NCBI GenBank assembly: GCA_012845835.1
Contig: JABAKD010000016.1
Span: 4,340,859-4,404,858 of the forward strand
Source: Undaria pinnatifida
Taxonomy: Eukaryota > Sar > Phaeophyceae > Laminariales > Alariaceae
Length of the DNA stretch: 64,000 bases
Direction of reading: 5' to 3'
The notes below the pieces were generated by a model. The model was not told the origin of the DNA and made no database searches. It worked only from the letters and a program-made list of their open reading frames with translations. The translations under genes were made by a program, and so were the position numbers. Positions 45,836-56,222 of this stretch are shown here, one piece after another (the first letter of the stretch is position 1; each line of letters starts with the position of its first letter).

Positions 45836-46130
45836 GCGTGTCGAATATCGCCGGTGCTTTGGGGGGGGAGAAGAGGGCTGAAGGGGTGAGCACGCGTGTC
45901 GAATATCGCCGGTGCTTTGGGGTGGGGAAGAGAGCTGAGGGGGTGAGCACGCGTGTCGAATATCGCCGGTGCTTTCGGGGGGGGAAAGAGCGGAAGGGGG
46001 GCACACGCTTGTCGAATATCGCCGGTGCGTTGCCGCGTCTGAGTCCGTCCGTGTCCGCACCCGTGCTCGACGGTAGGTGGAGGGACGGGGGGGAGGGGAA
46101 GCACGTGTGCCGAATATCGCCGGTGCTTGC
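45836..46130. repeat. Minisatellite downstream of the phosphatase gene, about 60-base unit
   Basis: GTGTCGAATATCGCCGGTGC is repeated five times (about 45838, 45896, 45953, 46010, 46108), separated by G/A-rich filler. It starts about 105 bases after the stop codon, so it probably falls in the 3' untranslated region. Confidence 0.85.
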
Positions 46131-47040
46131 TTGCCGCTTCTATGTCCACCCGCATGAGTGCGTGCACGATACGAACACGATGCATGCATAGACGGCTAGT
46201 ATCTACTGCCGCGGTTTGCGGGAGGGGTATAACTGCTGTATGCGGTCTGTGTGGGAGAGAGCCCGGCGATTGGCTTGTTTCATTTTGTGTCGCCTAAGGG
46301 CGAGACCCGGGTCGATTTTGCTGCTCCTCTGCAGAGCTGTACGGTTCGGTGGGGTACCTTTTTTTTTTTTACTTTGGTGGAGGGTGGGGGCTTACGCGCA
46401 TGCGTTGTGTGGAAGGGTCGAAGGGAGGGGGGGGGCAGGGGGGTTATTTTTCCCGGAGTCAGAAGCCCGCGGACTTTTCAGCGCGTGCGATTCAGGCGTT
46501 CTGAGCATTTTCTGACCGCTTGTTAGGGCGGGGGGACGGGGCGTTCACCCATGCAGCCACACCGCAAAGCGTTTGTTCGCCTTCAAATGCGCGCGATGCA
46601 AATACGCACCGGCTGCCTTTTTTTTCGTGGTCAGCTGGTTGTAGGACGGGCGTGTTCAGGTTTCTCCCTCTGCTCCGCGCCGCCAGCAGCAAGGGGCGAG
46701 ACAAACAGGCGCATGCCGCGTCGAGTCCTAACCCTCCGCTGTTTTCGCTCGGTGCAGTGCCGGTTGCCGCTTACCTGTTCTCCTGGACTGCGTACGGATT
46801 GAGCTCAGCGGGAGCACCGCTCCCCAAGGAGACATAACTGTCTGGGTGGCAGGGTGGTCCGCCGTGTTCCCGTTGAGAGGCGGGCCAATCAATTGACGTG
46901 CTGGTTGGATGCATGCTCAAACTTGACTGCATAAAATTACGACCGGAACTTGACAATATATTGGGTGTGTTTTTGGTCGACCAGCCTAGCTATCTCGGCT
47001 AACTCAATGCGGGGGGTCATGCGATATGTGTCCCGCTTGG
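46131..47040. other. Gene-less stretch downstream of the phosphatase gene
   Basis: Short frames only. No family match or repeat structure recognised. Confidence 0.45.
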
Positions 47041-47056
47041 GTTTCAGCCACTCTAG

Positions 47057-47120
47057 GTGGAATTGTAAGGACCATTTGGTATTCATATTTATCCCGAACG
47101 ATCCCTATATATCCGTCCAA
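47057..47120. repeat. Foldback element F1, copy 1
   Basis: GGAATTGTAAGGACCATT and, about 20 bases on, AACGATCCCTATATATCCG form an imperfect hairpin. The same arrangement occurs at 49943-50006. Confidence 0.55.
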
Positions 47121-47284
47121 AATTGTGTTATTTGTGAGGGCTCGTGTTAAGGTGGGCGGCTGGGTGAAGGTGTACAGGGTTTGCATGCAGAGGAGAGGGG
47201 AAAGCCGTCTGGTAGGGGGGGGGGGTACGATTTGAGAGAGGGGTGTGTCCGGCAAACTTGATCTCTCTTGAGACGGCGCTGGTC

Positions 47285-47425
47285 GTGAGTCGAAATGGAT
47301 ACCATGCAGCTGTTGGTATTTAGGGCGGTGCTTTTGTCTTGAAATCGGAATGGGTACAATGTAGCTTTTTGTTGAAAATGGCGCCAAGCCTTGAATCGGA
47401 ACGGGTATCATGTAGCATTCCGCAT
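47285..47425. repeat. Tandem repeat, about 50-base unit
   Basis: GAATCGGAAYGGGTAYMATGTAGC-type words occur three times (47300, 47343, 47393). Confidence 0.6.
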
Positions 47426-48004
47426 GCCGTGCTCTCTCCTAAATCGGCTTTTTTTCTTATATCGTAACCCCTCCATGCATTGGGTTTTGAGGCACGGGGG
47501 AGGGGGGGGCGCCTAGGTTTTCTGTAAACACAAGCGAACTTCGAAAAACAAGCAGCAGAGTTCATCAGACGTGCTTACACCTGTATTTGTTACGACGTAC
47601 GTGCCGCTTGTTTGTTGTATCGTTCTTTCTTATTCTTGCTTTTAGTGTTTTTGATCGGAATGTTTTCGTTTATGACATGTTCTTTTTTTTTCTTCGTTTG
47701 GCGTCGTTACGATTGAGTTTATTTGTTTTGGTACGGTTTCGTACTGGAAGGAAAAATTGGAAGTTACTTGCGGCGCAACCCAAAGAGTAGAGGGCTGTGC
47801 GGGAAACCGAGCTTTGTGGTACTCTTCTGGCGGTGCTCCTTTTTTTTATGCCAGAGCGGCAGCACTAATAGAGTTATCGGTGTGCCTGGCCTGATGGTTG
47901 ATACGGTTATCATGTCAAGCATGACGCGGATAGAGTGATTCCCAGAGGGGAAAGAAGGGGAGGTGGTTTGAGTAGGAGAGGTTTGGTTGGGATATTATTG
48001 CGTG

Positions 48005-48120
48005 GACAACTGGTATTTTGGTTGGTCAAAATGGTATTTTGGTTGGGCAAAATGGCGTTTTGAGTTGGGTCAAAATGGTGTTTTGGTTGAACAAAATGAT
48101 CTTTTAGTTGAACAATGGTT
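48005..48120. repeat. Tandem repeat, 21-24-base unit
   Basis: ATGGTRTTTTGGTTGGKCAAA repeated about five times with scattered changes. Confidence 0.8.
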
Positions 48121-49940
48121 AGTCGTTTGGACAAAGTCGTTGTAGACGGAAGGACGGCATTTTGCTTTGCTCATAAAAAGCCTGCTCGAAAAACGTAAAA
48201 CAAATGAGCAGCCGACTACATTTTCTTCAGAAGTGAGAGCAGACACCCCACTAGCTTTTTTCTTTTTTGGAGTCCCGTTTTCGTTTTCTCGGGTCTCCCA
48301 TGTGTCAAAAAATCCTCTCTTTCTGAATGTCAGTCTCGTTTTGTCATATGTTTTGAGTAGGAAAGGGTTTGGTTGTCATTGTAGGAGGGATTCAAGGGGA
48401 GTAGGCAGGGGACGGCAGCGGTTGCGCCCTTTCTTGGTGGACACTCTGGCACGTTTTGGGAGCTTCTTTCGTGTCTTCGACGGCGTGATCGACGCGCGTG
48501 CTACTTGCCTTGGCAGCGGGATAATAAGCGCCGCCTTTTTCGGAAGGGAAGGAAAGTAGCTATCTTTTGTTCTTTTTTTTTCATGGTCGCACACACAAAG
48601 CGCCCGTCGATGGATGGACGAATAGATGGATAGATATAGTTGGAGTCCAAACAACCCGCGGTCGGGCAAGAAAGCCCACTAGAATCGGCAGGGGGGGTGC
48701 TTGATGGAAATGAACGAGCTTGCTTGTTCGGCCGAGGGACTACTTGCTGTTGGCGTCTGTTTTGCGTAAGTCGGTTCTGCTGATGGATGGTGTGTGTAAC
48801 TCTCGGCAGCGTCGTTGCTGGTAGACTATCTCAGGGGGGAGTTGAAGTACCCGTGCTTGTTGAAAATCTTGTCTGTTTGTTGCTTGGTACACCCCTCGGC
48901 GCCACCGCTGTTGCTCTGTTGCGCCTTTCGATTTTCGAGCTACTAAACCCGGAACGCCTTGTGTGAATTTTTTTACCTTTTTTTGGGTGCGGTTATAATC
49001 AACGCATTGGGTGTTACATAAGTACAGTATTAAAAGTAGACCCGGCCGGGGGTAAGTGTAGAATATTCCAAGTACAATAGTGCCATAGGTGATCCTGGTA
49101 GCTTATCAATGCTACCACTAATTGGTTCGTTTCTTTGTACTTGTCGATTTCTTTTTTTTTTTTTTTTTTTTTTAGCTCGCTTTTCCCCTCTTTCTCTTGC
49201 TAAAGCCTTTTTTGCTTTTTTTTTTCTTGTCGCTTATTTTTTTACGCCGATGACGTGGCGTTTTGGAACGCGAACGGGGGGAGAGAAGAGAGTTAAGTTT
49301 AGCTCTTTTTGTTTTTTTTTCGTTGGATATTGTTTTTTTTTGTTCGGTTCGATTTTTTTTTGGTGTCCTACCCTGTGATGTTTCCGTTGTTGTTGTCGAT
49401 ATGGAATTATCCCGATCGGATACGATTTGTGTGGTGTTTTTGCCCGGTAGTTGTATGGCTGGCCATTTGTCCGAACGAACGGGGATCAGCCAACGTCGTT
49501 AGCATCCCGCTGTTGCTTGTTGTCGCTTACATTTGCGGTTTTTTCGCAAGCTATATTTGTAGAGTAATTAGTGGTAGCAAGCAGTTCTCTGCTGTGCTGT
49601 ATACTAATGGTAGTAGAAATGCTGGTATGAAAATCAGCTCGCTCGCGAGTTCCTCAAGAGGTCAATGGATTGGTTAGCATTGTGACATGGTATGAATAAT
49701 AATAAGTGTCAGGTTGTTTCTGAGTAGTTTATTTTTCTTGTTTTCTGGGCGGAATAGTGGCCGGGTCAATCGTTGAAAAGTTTCAAGCGCTATTGTTATG
49801 GTAGATCACACCGAGCATATGGTGACCTTTCCCTCCGATCTTCTAAGTTTGCTTCCGAGAATTAAGGAAACGTTTCCGCCCATGTTTTTTTTTTTTTTCT
49901 TCTTGTTTTTTGTGCCCCGGACAGTAAACTAATACCACTC
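48121..49940. other. Gene-less stretch, T-rich
   Basis: Several T runs (49150-49173, 49308-49360). No recognisable gene or dispersed repeat. Confidence 0.45.
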
Positions 49941-49942
49941 TT

Positions 49943-50006
49943 GACGGAAATGTAAGGACCGTTTTGATGTTGACATGAATACGCCAACGATCTTTATATT
50001 TCCGTC
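49943..50006. repeat. Foldback element F1, copy 2
   Basis: GACGGAAATGTAAGGACCGT and AACGATCTTTATATTTCCGTC pair over about 20 bases with a 22-base loop. A lone right arm occurs at 19127-19150 (AACGATCTTTAAATTTCCGG). Confidence 0.6.
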
Positions 50007-50227
50007 CTTTGGTAGTAGGGAGAAGTAAACCGGGGGGGTTCTTTCGGTGTCTACAGGGGTTGTTGTCGGTGCCTGCTGTAGTTAGACGCGCAACTTGTTT
50101 CGGGCAGGTCACGGCAGAGAGAAGAGACGGGCCTGACCGACTTTTAACAGTTGCCGATTGATGGAGTAAGTTGCCCTACACCCCCTCCCCGAATCGGCGA
50201 TCGCTCGTCGACTGTTCAGGAAGAGGC

Positions 50228-50345
50228 TTTTAATACAAGAGGCATAAAATGGACGCAGGCATGAAATCGGCATCTAATCCTTAGGCATAAATTCGGCATC
50301 TAGTTCTTAGACAGGCATAAAATCGGCGCCTATTAAATAGGTCTT
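50228..50345. repeat. Tandem repeat, about 32-base unit
   Basis: AGGCATAAAATCGGC-type words followed by ATCTAATCCTT occur four times. Confidence 0.7.
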
Positions 50346-50734
50346 TGTTGGTTACTTCATTCCATCCGTCTGTTGTTGTCCTTCCCATGTAGTTTACTAT
50401 GCCTACTATTAATAGTATCAACGACGAGGTGGTTTTGTTGCCGTCTAGAGAGGAAGAGATTTCGTCATGTAAGGACCTTCTTTGTTTTGTGCGGCTGCTG
50501 GGTGGACAAGAAAGAAAGAAGCGCCCGCGAAGGGGGTAACGTGCGGTAACGTAACGTATCATATTAATTGTCGATTGGGCTTTTGATAGAATACATTTAC
50601 GACAGCAGGTTGTTCAGCAGCGGCAGGCAGAGGGGAGGCAAACAAGTAGTCTTGTGATAACTTCATTGCCAACATTTTTTTTTTTTGGCACACGGTAGCA
50701 GACAAGCTGTATCGTGGTTCACAAGAGACATCGG

Positions 50735-52030
50735 GGGGGGGGGGGGGGGGCAGAGATAGGTATAATAGTGTGTGTTCACTGGTGGTCGTGTTAATACGGG
50801 TGGATTGATGCGATGTATTCCGCAACTGCAGCAGTGGTATAGTATTATAGTATTAATATTGAGCAAAAGACCAAGTGTGTACGTATGTATGTGCGATGCT
50901 TGTCGTCATTGATCGCCTGCCGCCTGCTTTCTGTGCGGAGCGTTGCGCCCTGAGGAGGTTGGAAGATCATCACGCCCACACTGTGTTCGGGTTCAACCGG
51001 CAGGCATTTTTGCGTACGAAAAGGGTTGGGGTATTTTTAGTTTGCTTGCGTGTGTTTCGGCTTGCGGGGCTCGCTAGAAAACAGGTGTTGAAGATGAACA
51101 CCCCCCCCCCCCCCCCCCCCCCTCCTCTTAAAATGCGCCGCATTGGTGGATGTTCTTCAACGGACACAACTGTAACTGTAATAAATTCAGCACAACTGCT
51201 TCGTCGGTGGCTTGACTGCTGTGCGCGGGGTTGGACCCTTAACCTTCGCTTCACCTCGCGAGGGTTTTGTTTCATTCCGCGGTGCTCGCTCGTGCCGTGT
51301 GCAGTATGTTTTTTTTTTGTGTGATTTAAATCGTATTTTTGATGTTCGACGATGCTTGAGACATAAATAACCCTTGCTACTGCTTTTTTTTACTAATAGT
51401 AACGCACAAACTATCCCGCGCTATTTCGAAGTAATGTGTCCCAAATATTTCCAGGGCTTTTGACGGGTCATCATCTGGACCCGGGAAAACCTCGCGGGTT
51501 GAGTCGCATCGGGTCAGGAGGTATTTGTAATCCTGCGGGTCGGGTCGGGCACTCTGACCCGACCCAATCCGCGAGAAATGACCCGAGTCGCGAAAATCCC
51601 GGGGTAATCCTGGCTACGGTACTACTGTAGTTCTGAAACGGTTTAACCGACCCTGGTAAATCGATGTTCAAGTCTCACCCACACGCGGGGCTTGCCTGGT
51701 ATTTCCCGTCAAACATCCGGCAATGAGTTATTACCGTGCCCCTTTTTTGCGACGTCGACATCGATAGCTGACACACCCGGCGTCGGCCGGCGTCCAAACT
51801 ACTCTCTAGCTTCTCGAGCGATGGAGGTACTTACCTAAACAAAGATCGTACACGTTACTCTGTCCGTAATTACAGGCACCATTTTATTTCAATGTTAATG
51901 TCCAAATAATGCTCACAAGTCTGGACAGAAAGATGGTATGTTTTCAAAAATATATCATGCAACAAAATATTGTGTTCGCTAAATTATCTTACTGCAATTA
52001 GCTGTTGATGTTCACCCTGACAAAATCCGT
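50735..52030. other. Gene-less stretch with G and C runs
   Basis: A G run at 50732-50750 and a C run at 51101-51122, and a palindrome-rich GGGTCGGGC/CTGACCCGACCC stretch at 51535-51570. No gene recognised. Confidence 0.45.
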
Positions 52031-52033
52031 AGG

Positions 52034-52200
52034 GAAAACGAACGGCAAGTGTACCACGCAGCTTGCAAAGATGAGTATCGACTACAAATTTATCGAGCTC
52101 ACAGCTTTGACGCGTGCAGAAGATTTTTTTCAGAATACCTGGGGCAGCTTGCAAAGATGAGTATCGACTACAAATTTATCGAGCTCACAGCTGACGCTGT
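52034..52200 (+). repeat. Dispersed AGCTTGCAAAGATGAGT module, two copies in tandem
   Basis: GCAGCTTGCAAAGATGAGTA followed by TCGACTACAAATTTATCGAG and CTCACAGCT occurs at 52057-52107 and 52144-52193, identical over about 48 bases. Confidence 0.85.
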
Positions 52201-52269
52201 TGAAATAATGTTTCTAAATACCTCGGTCGGGATGAAGTACGTGTAGTAGGCATACCATAATAATATTGA

Positions 52270-53940
52270 TATGTCCCGCCCCCCGCCCCCCCCCCCCCTC
52301 CCCTCCCCCTCCACTGACCCCTCTTGTTCATAAAAAACCCTCCCCCCCCGCCCCTCCGTCCCCCGATCCCCCCCCCCTTCCGCCTAGTTTGTCCAAACGC
52401 CCCACTCACAATCAAAATCGGCCTGAGTAATAAACACCTGTACGCAGTTGATATCACGTCATCATCTTTCTGACCATCCATGACGTAGTTTTCAATTATT
52501 TTCCCCCCAAGCCCCCCCCCCCCCCCCCCCTCCAACGCCCCCTCTTTTCCGACCACCTGCACGATCGCCTAGACCTAGCACCACGCGTATAACAAGCTGC
52601 TACATATCTTGGATCTCACAGCCGAAGTGTATTTGAATATTATTTGTGACCTAAACCTCCTAAAAAATCTCCCCCCCCCCCCCCCCCCCCTCTTGCTCTC
52701 CCTTACTCAAACGCCCCACCAAATATCGAAATCCGCCACATTAATAAACACTTCACGCACAGGATATCACCTCATTATCTTTCGAGAGCCATCCATGCCG
52801 CTGTGTCCCCCCCCCCCCCCGCCTCGAACGCCCCCTTCTTCCCCATCACCCGCACCATCGCCTAGACCTAGCACCACTCGTATAACAAACCCCTCACCTA
52901 AAGCCCTTCCTCCCCCCCCCCACCCCCCCAACCCCCCCCCCCCTCCAACGCCCCCTCTTTTCCGACCACCTGCACGATCGCCTAGACCTAGCACCACGCG
53001 TATAACAAGCTGCTACATATCTTGGATCTCACAGCCGAAGTGTATTTGAATATTATTTGTGACCTAAACCTCCTAAAAAATCTCCCCCCCCCCCCCCCCC
53101 CCCTCTTGCTCTCCCTTACTCAAACGCCCCACCAAATATCGAAATCCGCCACATTAATAAACACTTCACGCACAGGATATCACCTCATTATCTTTCGAGA
53201 GCCATCCATGCCGCTGTGTTCCCCCCCCCCCCCCCCCGCCTCGAACGCCCCCTTCTTCCCCATCACCCGCACCATCGCCTAGACCTAGCACCACACGTAT
53301 AACAAACCCCTCACCTAAAGCCCTTCCTCCCCCCCCGCCCCCCCCCCCGCCCCCACACCCCCCACCTCCCCCCCAACCCATCCCAACCCCACCCCCTCGA
53401 ACACTCCACCCTCTCTTTACTCACTGATTGTACGACTTACCCCAGGATGTACATGATAAACTGATGTATTATTTCCATTATTTCCAAAACCGTCACATTT
53501 ATCCCCTCAAAATAATGTATAGTTTCCAGGCACATATTGAGCTGCCCCCCCCGCCCCACCCCCCGCCCCACCCCCCCCCCCCCCCCGCCCCCAATAATAT
53601 ACTGGTGCCAAAACCGTCAGATTTATCCCCTCGAAAGGATTTATAGCTTACATGCACAAATTGCCCCCTTCCCCCCCCCCCCCCCCCCCCCCCCCCTCCA
53701 AACCCGCTCGCTGTTGATCAAAACCAGGCCCCCACGTCCTTCAAAACTCCGCCCCACCCCCCTCACCGGTTGTTCGACTTACAAGATTCACTTGATAAAA
53801 GGATACATTTCCCTTCACAGCTGTCAGATTTTGTCCCCCTCAGAAACGGGTTTTATAGTTTCCGCGCACAGACTGACTAAAATCATCCTGTTGACCCTGA
53901 TAGCTACACTGTAGTTGTAAGGGGAGTCGCCGACCTATAT
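52270..53940 (+). mobile_element. C-rich dispersed element (family C1), copy 2, internally duplicated
   Basis: Collinear with 9700-10195 but expanded by long C runs and by a 413-base tandem duplication. The 3' part (TCACCGGTTGT ... GTTTTATAGTTTCCGCGCAC ... GTCGCCGACCTA) at 53763-53935 is the best-conserved block. Confidence 0.7.
52531..53355. repeat. 413-base near-identical tandem duplication
   Basis: The unit starting TCCAACGCCCCCTCTTTTCC at 52531 repeats from 52944. A 198-base part translates identically in both (66 codons from 52609 and from 53022). Differences are mainly C-run lengths and a few single bases, so it is either recent or an assembly artefact. Confidence 0.88.
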
Positions 53941-53959
53941 CCTTAATGAGGACACACAA

Positions 53960-54045
53960 CTCGTATTGCGCGCGATCGGAGTATCACACACAGCTTGCAA
54001 AGATGAGTTTCGACGAAATCTTCGATCTCACAGCTGGAGTGTATT
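53960..54045 (+). repeat. Dispersed AGCTTGCAAAGATGAGT module, copy after C1
   Basis: GCGCGATCGGAGTATCACAC, then CAGCTTGCAAAGATGAGTTT and TCGATCTCACAGCTGGAGTG. Practically identical to 10350-10420, and in both places it follows a C1 element by less than 200 bases. Confidence 0.8.
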
Positions 54046-54408
54046 TTCATTTTTTATAATAATATTATTACTGATAGCATTTATTTTTTTGTTCATGTTC
54101 GCCCCGACGACATCCATACACGTATTAGTTGGAGTCATACACACATGTATTTTTTCATTTTTAAAATATACTTCGGAGTATGTTTGTGGGACGGTGGTCC
54201 CTTCGCAGGTTTCTCTTTCTCAGATGGAGGTGCTAGTGTTAGTGTTAGTGTGGAGACACACCGAGGTGGGTTGTGTGCGCAACCGCACGCTCGAGGGTCA
54301 ACGATGAGGAAACACCTCAGAGACTGCCTCGAGGAGCCAGGATGATCTTGAAGGGTTATAGTGATAAGGAGGCGGTACAATCTAGGGAATAGGGGCTGGT
54401 ATCCGCAT

Positions 54409-55186
54409 GTTAAGGAATTAGTGAGGTATAAGTCCGTTTGACCATCTTGTTGTAAGGCTTAGTTTGGGTATGCTATTGGTTAACCTTTCGCAAGCGGTCA
54501 AACGGACTAATACCCCACTAGCACCTTAATAAATGGCGTCGTCGACAGGACCATGGGTTTTTTGGGTCGTGGGTTCGAGTCCCACATCCATGAGTTTTTT
54601 GGGTCGTGGGTTCGGTGTTAAGGAATTAGTGGGGTATTAGTCCGTTTGACCACTTGCAAAAGGTTAACCAATAGCTTACCCAAACTAAGCCTTATAACAC
54701 TTTCCCCCCCTGAAACGGCGGGATAGCAGGTCGGTCGGATATCCGGCGGACCTCTGTCAATATCCAAGCCGTTTCATTTCCTGGGGATACCGGGGAGAGT
54801 ATTTTTCAAGTTCGCCATGGGGAAATCTGAAAAAGTTTATTATGGTGGATGTGGGGATCGAGGTGGTGCCCTCGTCGATATGGATTGGAAACCCATTGTG
54901 ATTTCACGCGCAGGTTCGTGTCCTGCCGACGACGCCATTTGTTAAGGAATTAGTGGGGTATTAGTCCGTTTGACCACTTGCAAAAGGTTAACCAATAGCT
55001 TACCCAAACTAAGCCTTATAACATCGGGTCCCACATCCACCATAACAAACTTTTTCAGACTTTCCCCATCTCGAACTTGAAAAATGCTCTCCCTGGTATA
55101 CCCAGGAAATGAAACCGCTTGGATATTGACAGGTCCGCCCGTATATCCGACCGACCTGCTATCCCGCCGTTTCAGGGGGGAAGTGT
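54409..55186 (+). mobile_element. TRIM-like miniature LTR element, older copy interrupted by a nested copy
   Basis: A degenerate LTR (TGTTGTAAGG ... CCTTAATA, 54448-54531) is followed by AA and the PBS-like TGGCGTCGTCGACAGG. An internally duplicated T-arm-like region then leads to the interruption at 54615, and the interior resumes at 55024 (GTCCCACATCCACCATAA). A polypurine tract AGGGGGGAAGTG precedes the next LTR start (TGTTATAAGG, 55186). A partial inverted LTR (54409-54447) lies in front. Confidence 0.75.
54616..55023 (-). mobile_element. TRIM-like miniature LTR element, intact nested copy (408 bases)
   Basis: Both LTRs (54616-54699 and 54940-55023) are 84 bases and identical by eye, starting TGTTAAGG and ending TTATAACA as read on the plus strand. 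On the minus strand the PBS-like AATGGCGTCGTCGGCAGG follows the 5' LTR, and a GGGGGGGAAAG polypurine tract precedes the 3' LTR. It is inserted in the T-arm-like sequence of the older element and flanked by TCGG on both sides (54612-54615, 55024-55027). No open frame. Confidence 0.87.
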
Positions 55187-55312
55187 GTTATAAGGCTTAG
55201 CTTGGCGATTGGTTAACCTTTTGCAAGTTGTTGAGGTATTAGTGGGGTATTAGTCCGTTTGATCACTCTCAAGTTAGGGTGTTAGTGGGGTATTAGTCCG
55301 TTTGATCACACG
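55186..55312. mobile_element. Rearranged TRIM LTR fragments
   Basis: The LTR start TGTTATAAGGCTTAGC runs into inverted LTR pieces carrying GTGGGGTATTAGTCCGTTTG twice, forming a palindromic junction near 55308. Probably the product of recombination between inverted LTRs. Confidence 0.65.
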
Positions 55313-55661
55313 GACTAATACCCCACTAATGCCTCAACAACTTGCAAAAGAGTAACCAATAGCTTACCCGAACTAAGCCCTATAACCACCCTCCCCCCTG
55401 AAACGGCGGGACAGCAGGTCGGCCGGATATACGGGCGGACCTGTCAATATCCAAGCGGTTTCATTACCGTGGAGAGTATTTTTCAAGTTCTATATGGGAA
55501 AAGTCTGAAAAAGTTTATTAAACTGTGGATGGTGGAGTTTGAACCCACGACCCAAAAGACCCATGATCTGTCGACGACGCCATTTATTAGGGAATTAGTG
55601 GGGTATTATGACCACTTGCAAAAGGTTAACCAATAGCTTACCCAAACTAAGCCTTATAACA
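55313..55661 (-). mobile_element. TRIM-like miniature LTR element, third copy, reverse
   Basis: A diverged LTR (to 55387), a CCCTCCCCCCTGAAACGGCG polypurine-tract complement, an interior with GAGTTTGAACCCACGACCC, the PBS complement CTGTCGACGACGCCA, and a second LTR ending CCTTATAACA at 55661. One LTR has lost the AGTCCGTTT word. Confidence 0.8.
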
Positions 55662-55702
55662 TATACGAAGTATGTATGTGTTCAAAGGGTGATACATTTG
55701 TA

Positions 55703-55790
55703 AAAACGAGCGGCCGGTGTATCACGCAGCTTGTAAAGATGGGTATCGACCCTAAATTCGTCGATCTCACAGCTGACGTATTCAGAATAA
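55703..55790 (+). repeat. Dispersed AGCTTGCAAAGATGAGT module, extended copy
   Basis: ACGAGCGGCCGGTGTATCAC, then CGCAGCTTGTAAAGATGGGT and CGATCTCACAGCTGACGTAT. Matches the reverse copy at 32741-32832 over about 80 bases. Confidence 0.8.
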
Positions 55791-55954
55791 TTTCATAAAT
55801 TAAAGCATCTGGCTGACGACAGGTTGCAACACCAAACGAGCTACAGCAGTATACAAGGAATTTTTCCATTTGTTTTCAACGAAAACAAGCGAACAAAAAA
55901 AAATAATGCAACACCGTTGATGGTGTTGGCCTGCTTCTCCACTTGTTATTCATC

Positions 55955-56222
55955 AAGACGCAAAGGCATCAGAACGCTTCATAATTTACGCCAAAAGTGT
56001 ATCAAAACGCTTCACATGTTGCGCAAAAACGTGTACCTGGTATAAAGTATTCACATGCTACGCAAAATGTACCAAAACGCTTCGCATGTTTCACGCCAAA
56101 TGAATCAAAACGCATCACGTCCTACGCAAATTGCATGAAAACAAAAAACATGCCTGGTACTACACCAAAACGTATCAAAACGCCTCACGTTTCTACGGGA
56201 AAACGTATCAAAACGCCTGATA
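55955..56222. repeat. Tandem repeat, about 35-40-base unit, overlapping the end of gene 2
   Basis: ACGCAAAAYGTATCAAAACG CTTCACATG-type units occur six or more times. The last unit supplies the final codons and TGA of the minus-strand gene. Confidence 0.8.

Noticed and set aside
45838-46125. CRISPR-like array (regular 20-base repeat with spacers)
   Set aside because: The spacers are themselves related low-complexity filler and the DNA is eukaryotic; it is an ordinary minisatellite.
52609-53282. Repeated 66-residue peptide MDLTAEVYLNIICDLNLLKN...
   Set aside because: Identity comes from the 413-base DNA duplication; the frame runs into poly-Pro from C runs and is not supported as a gene.
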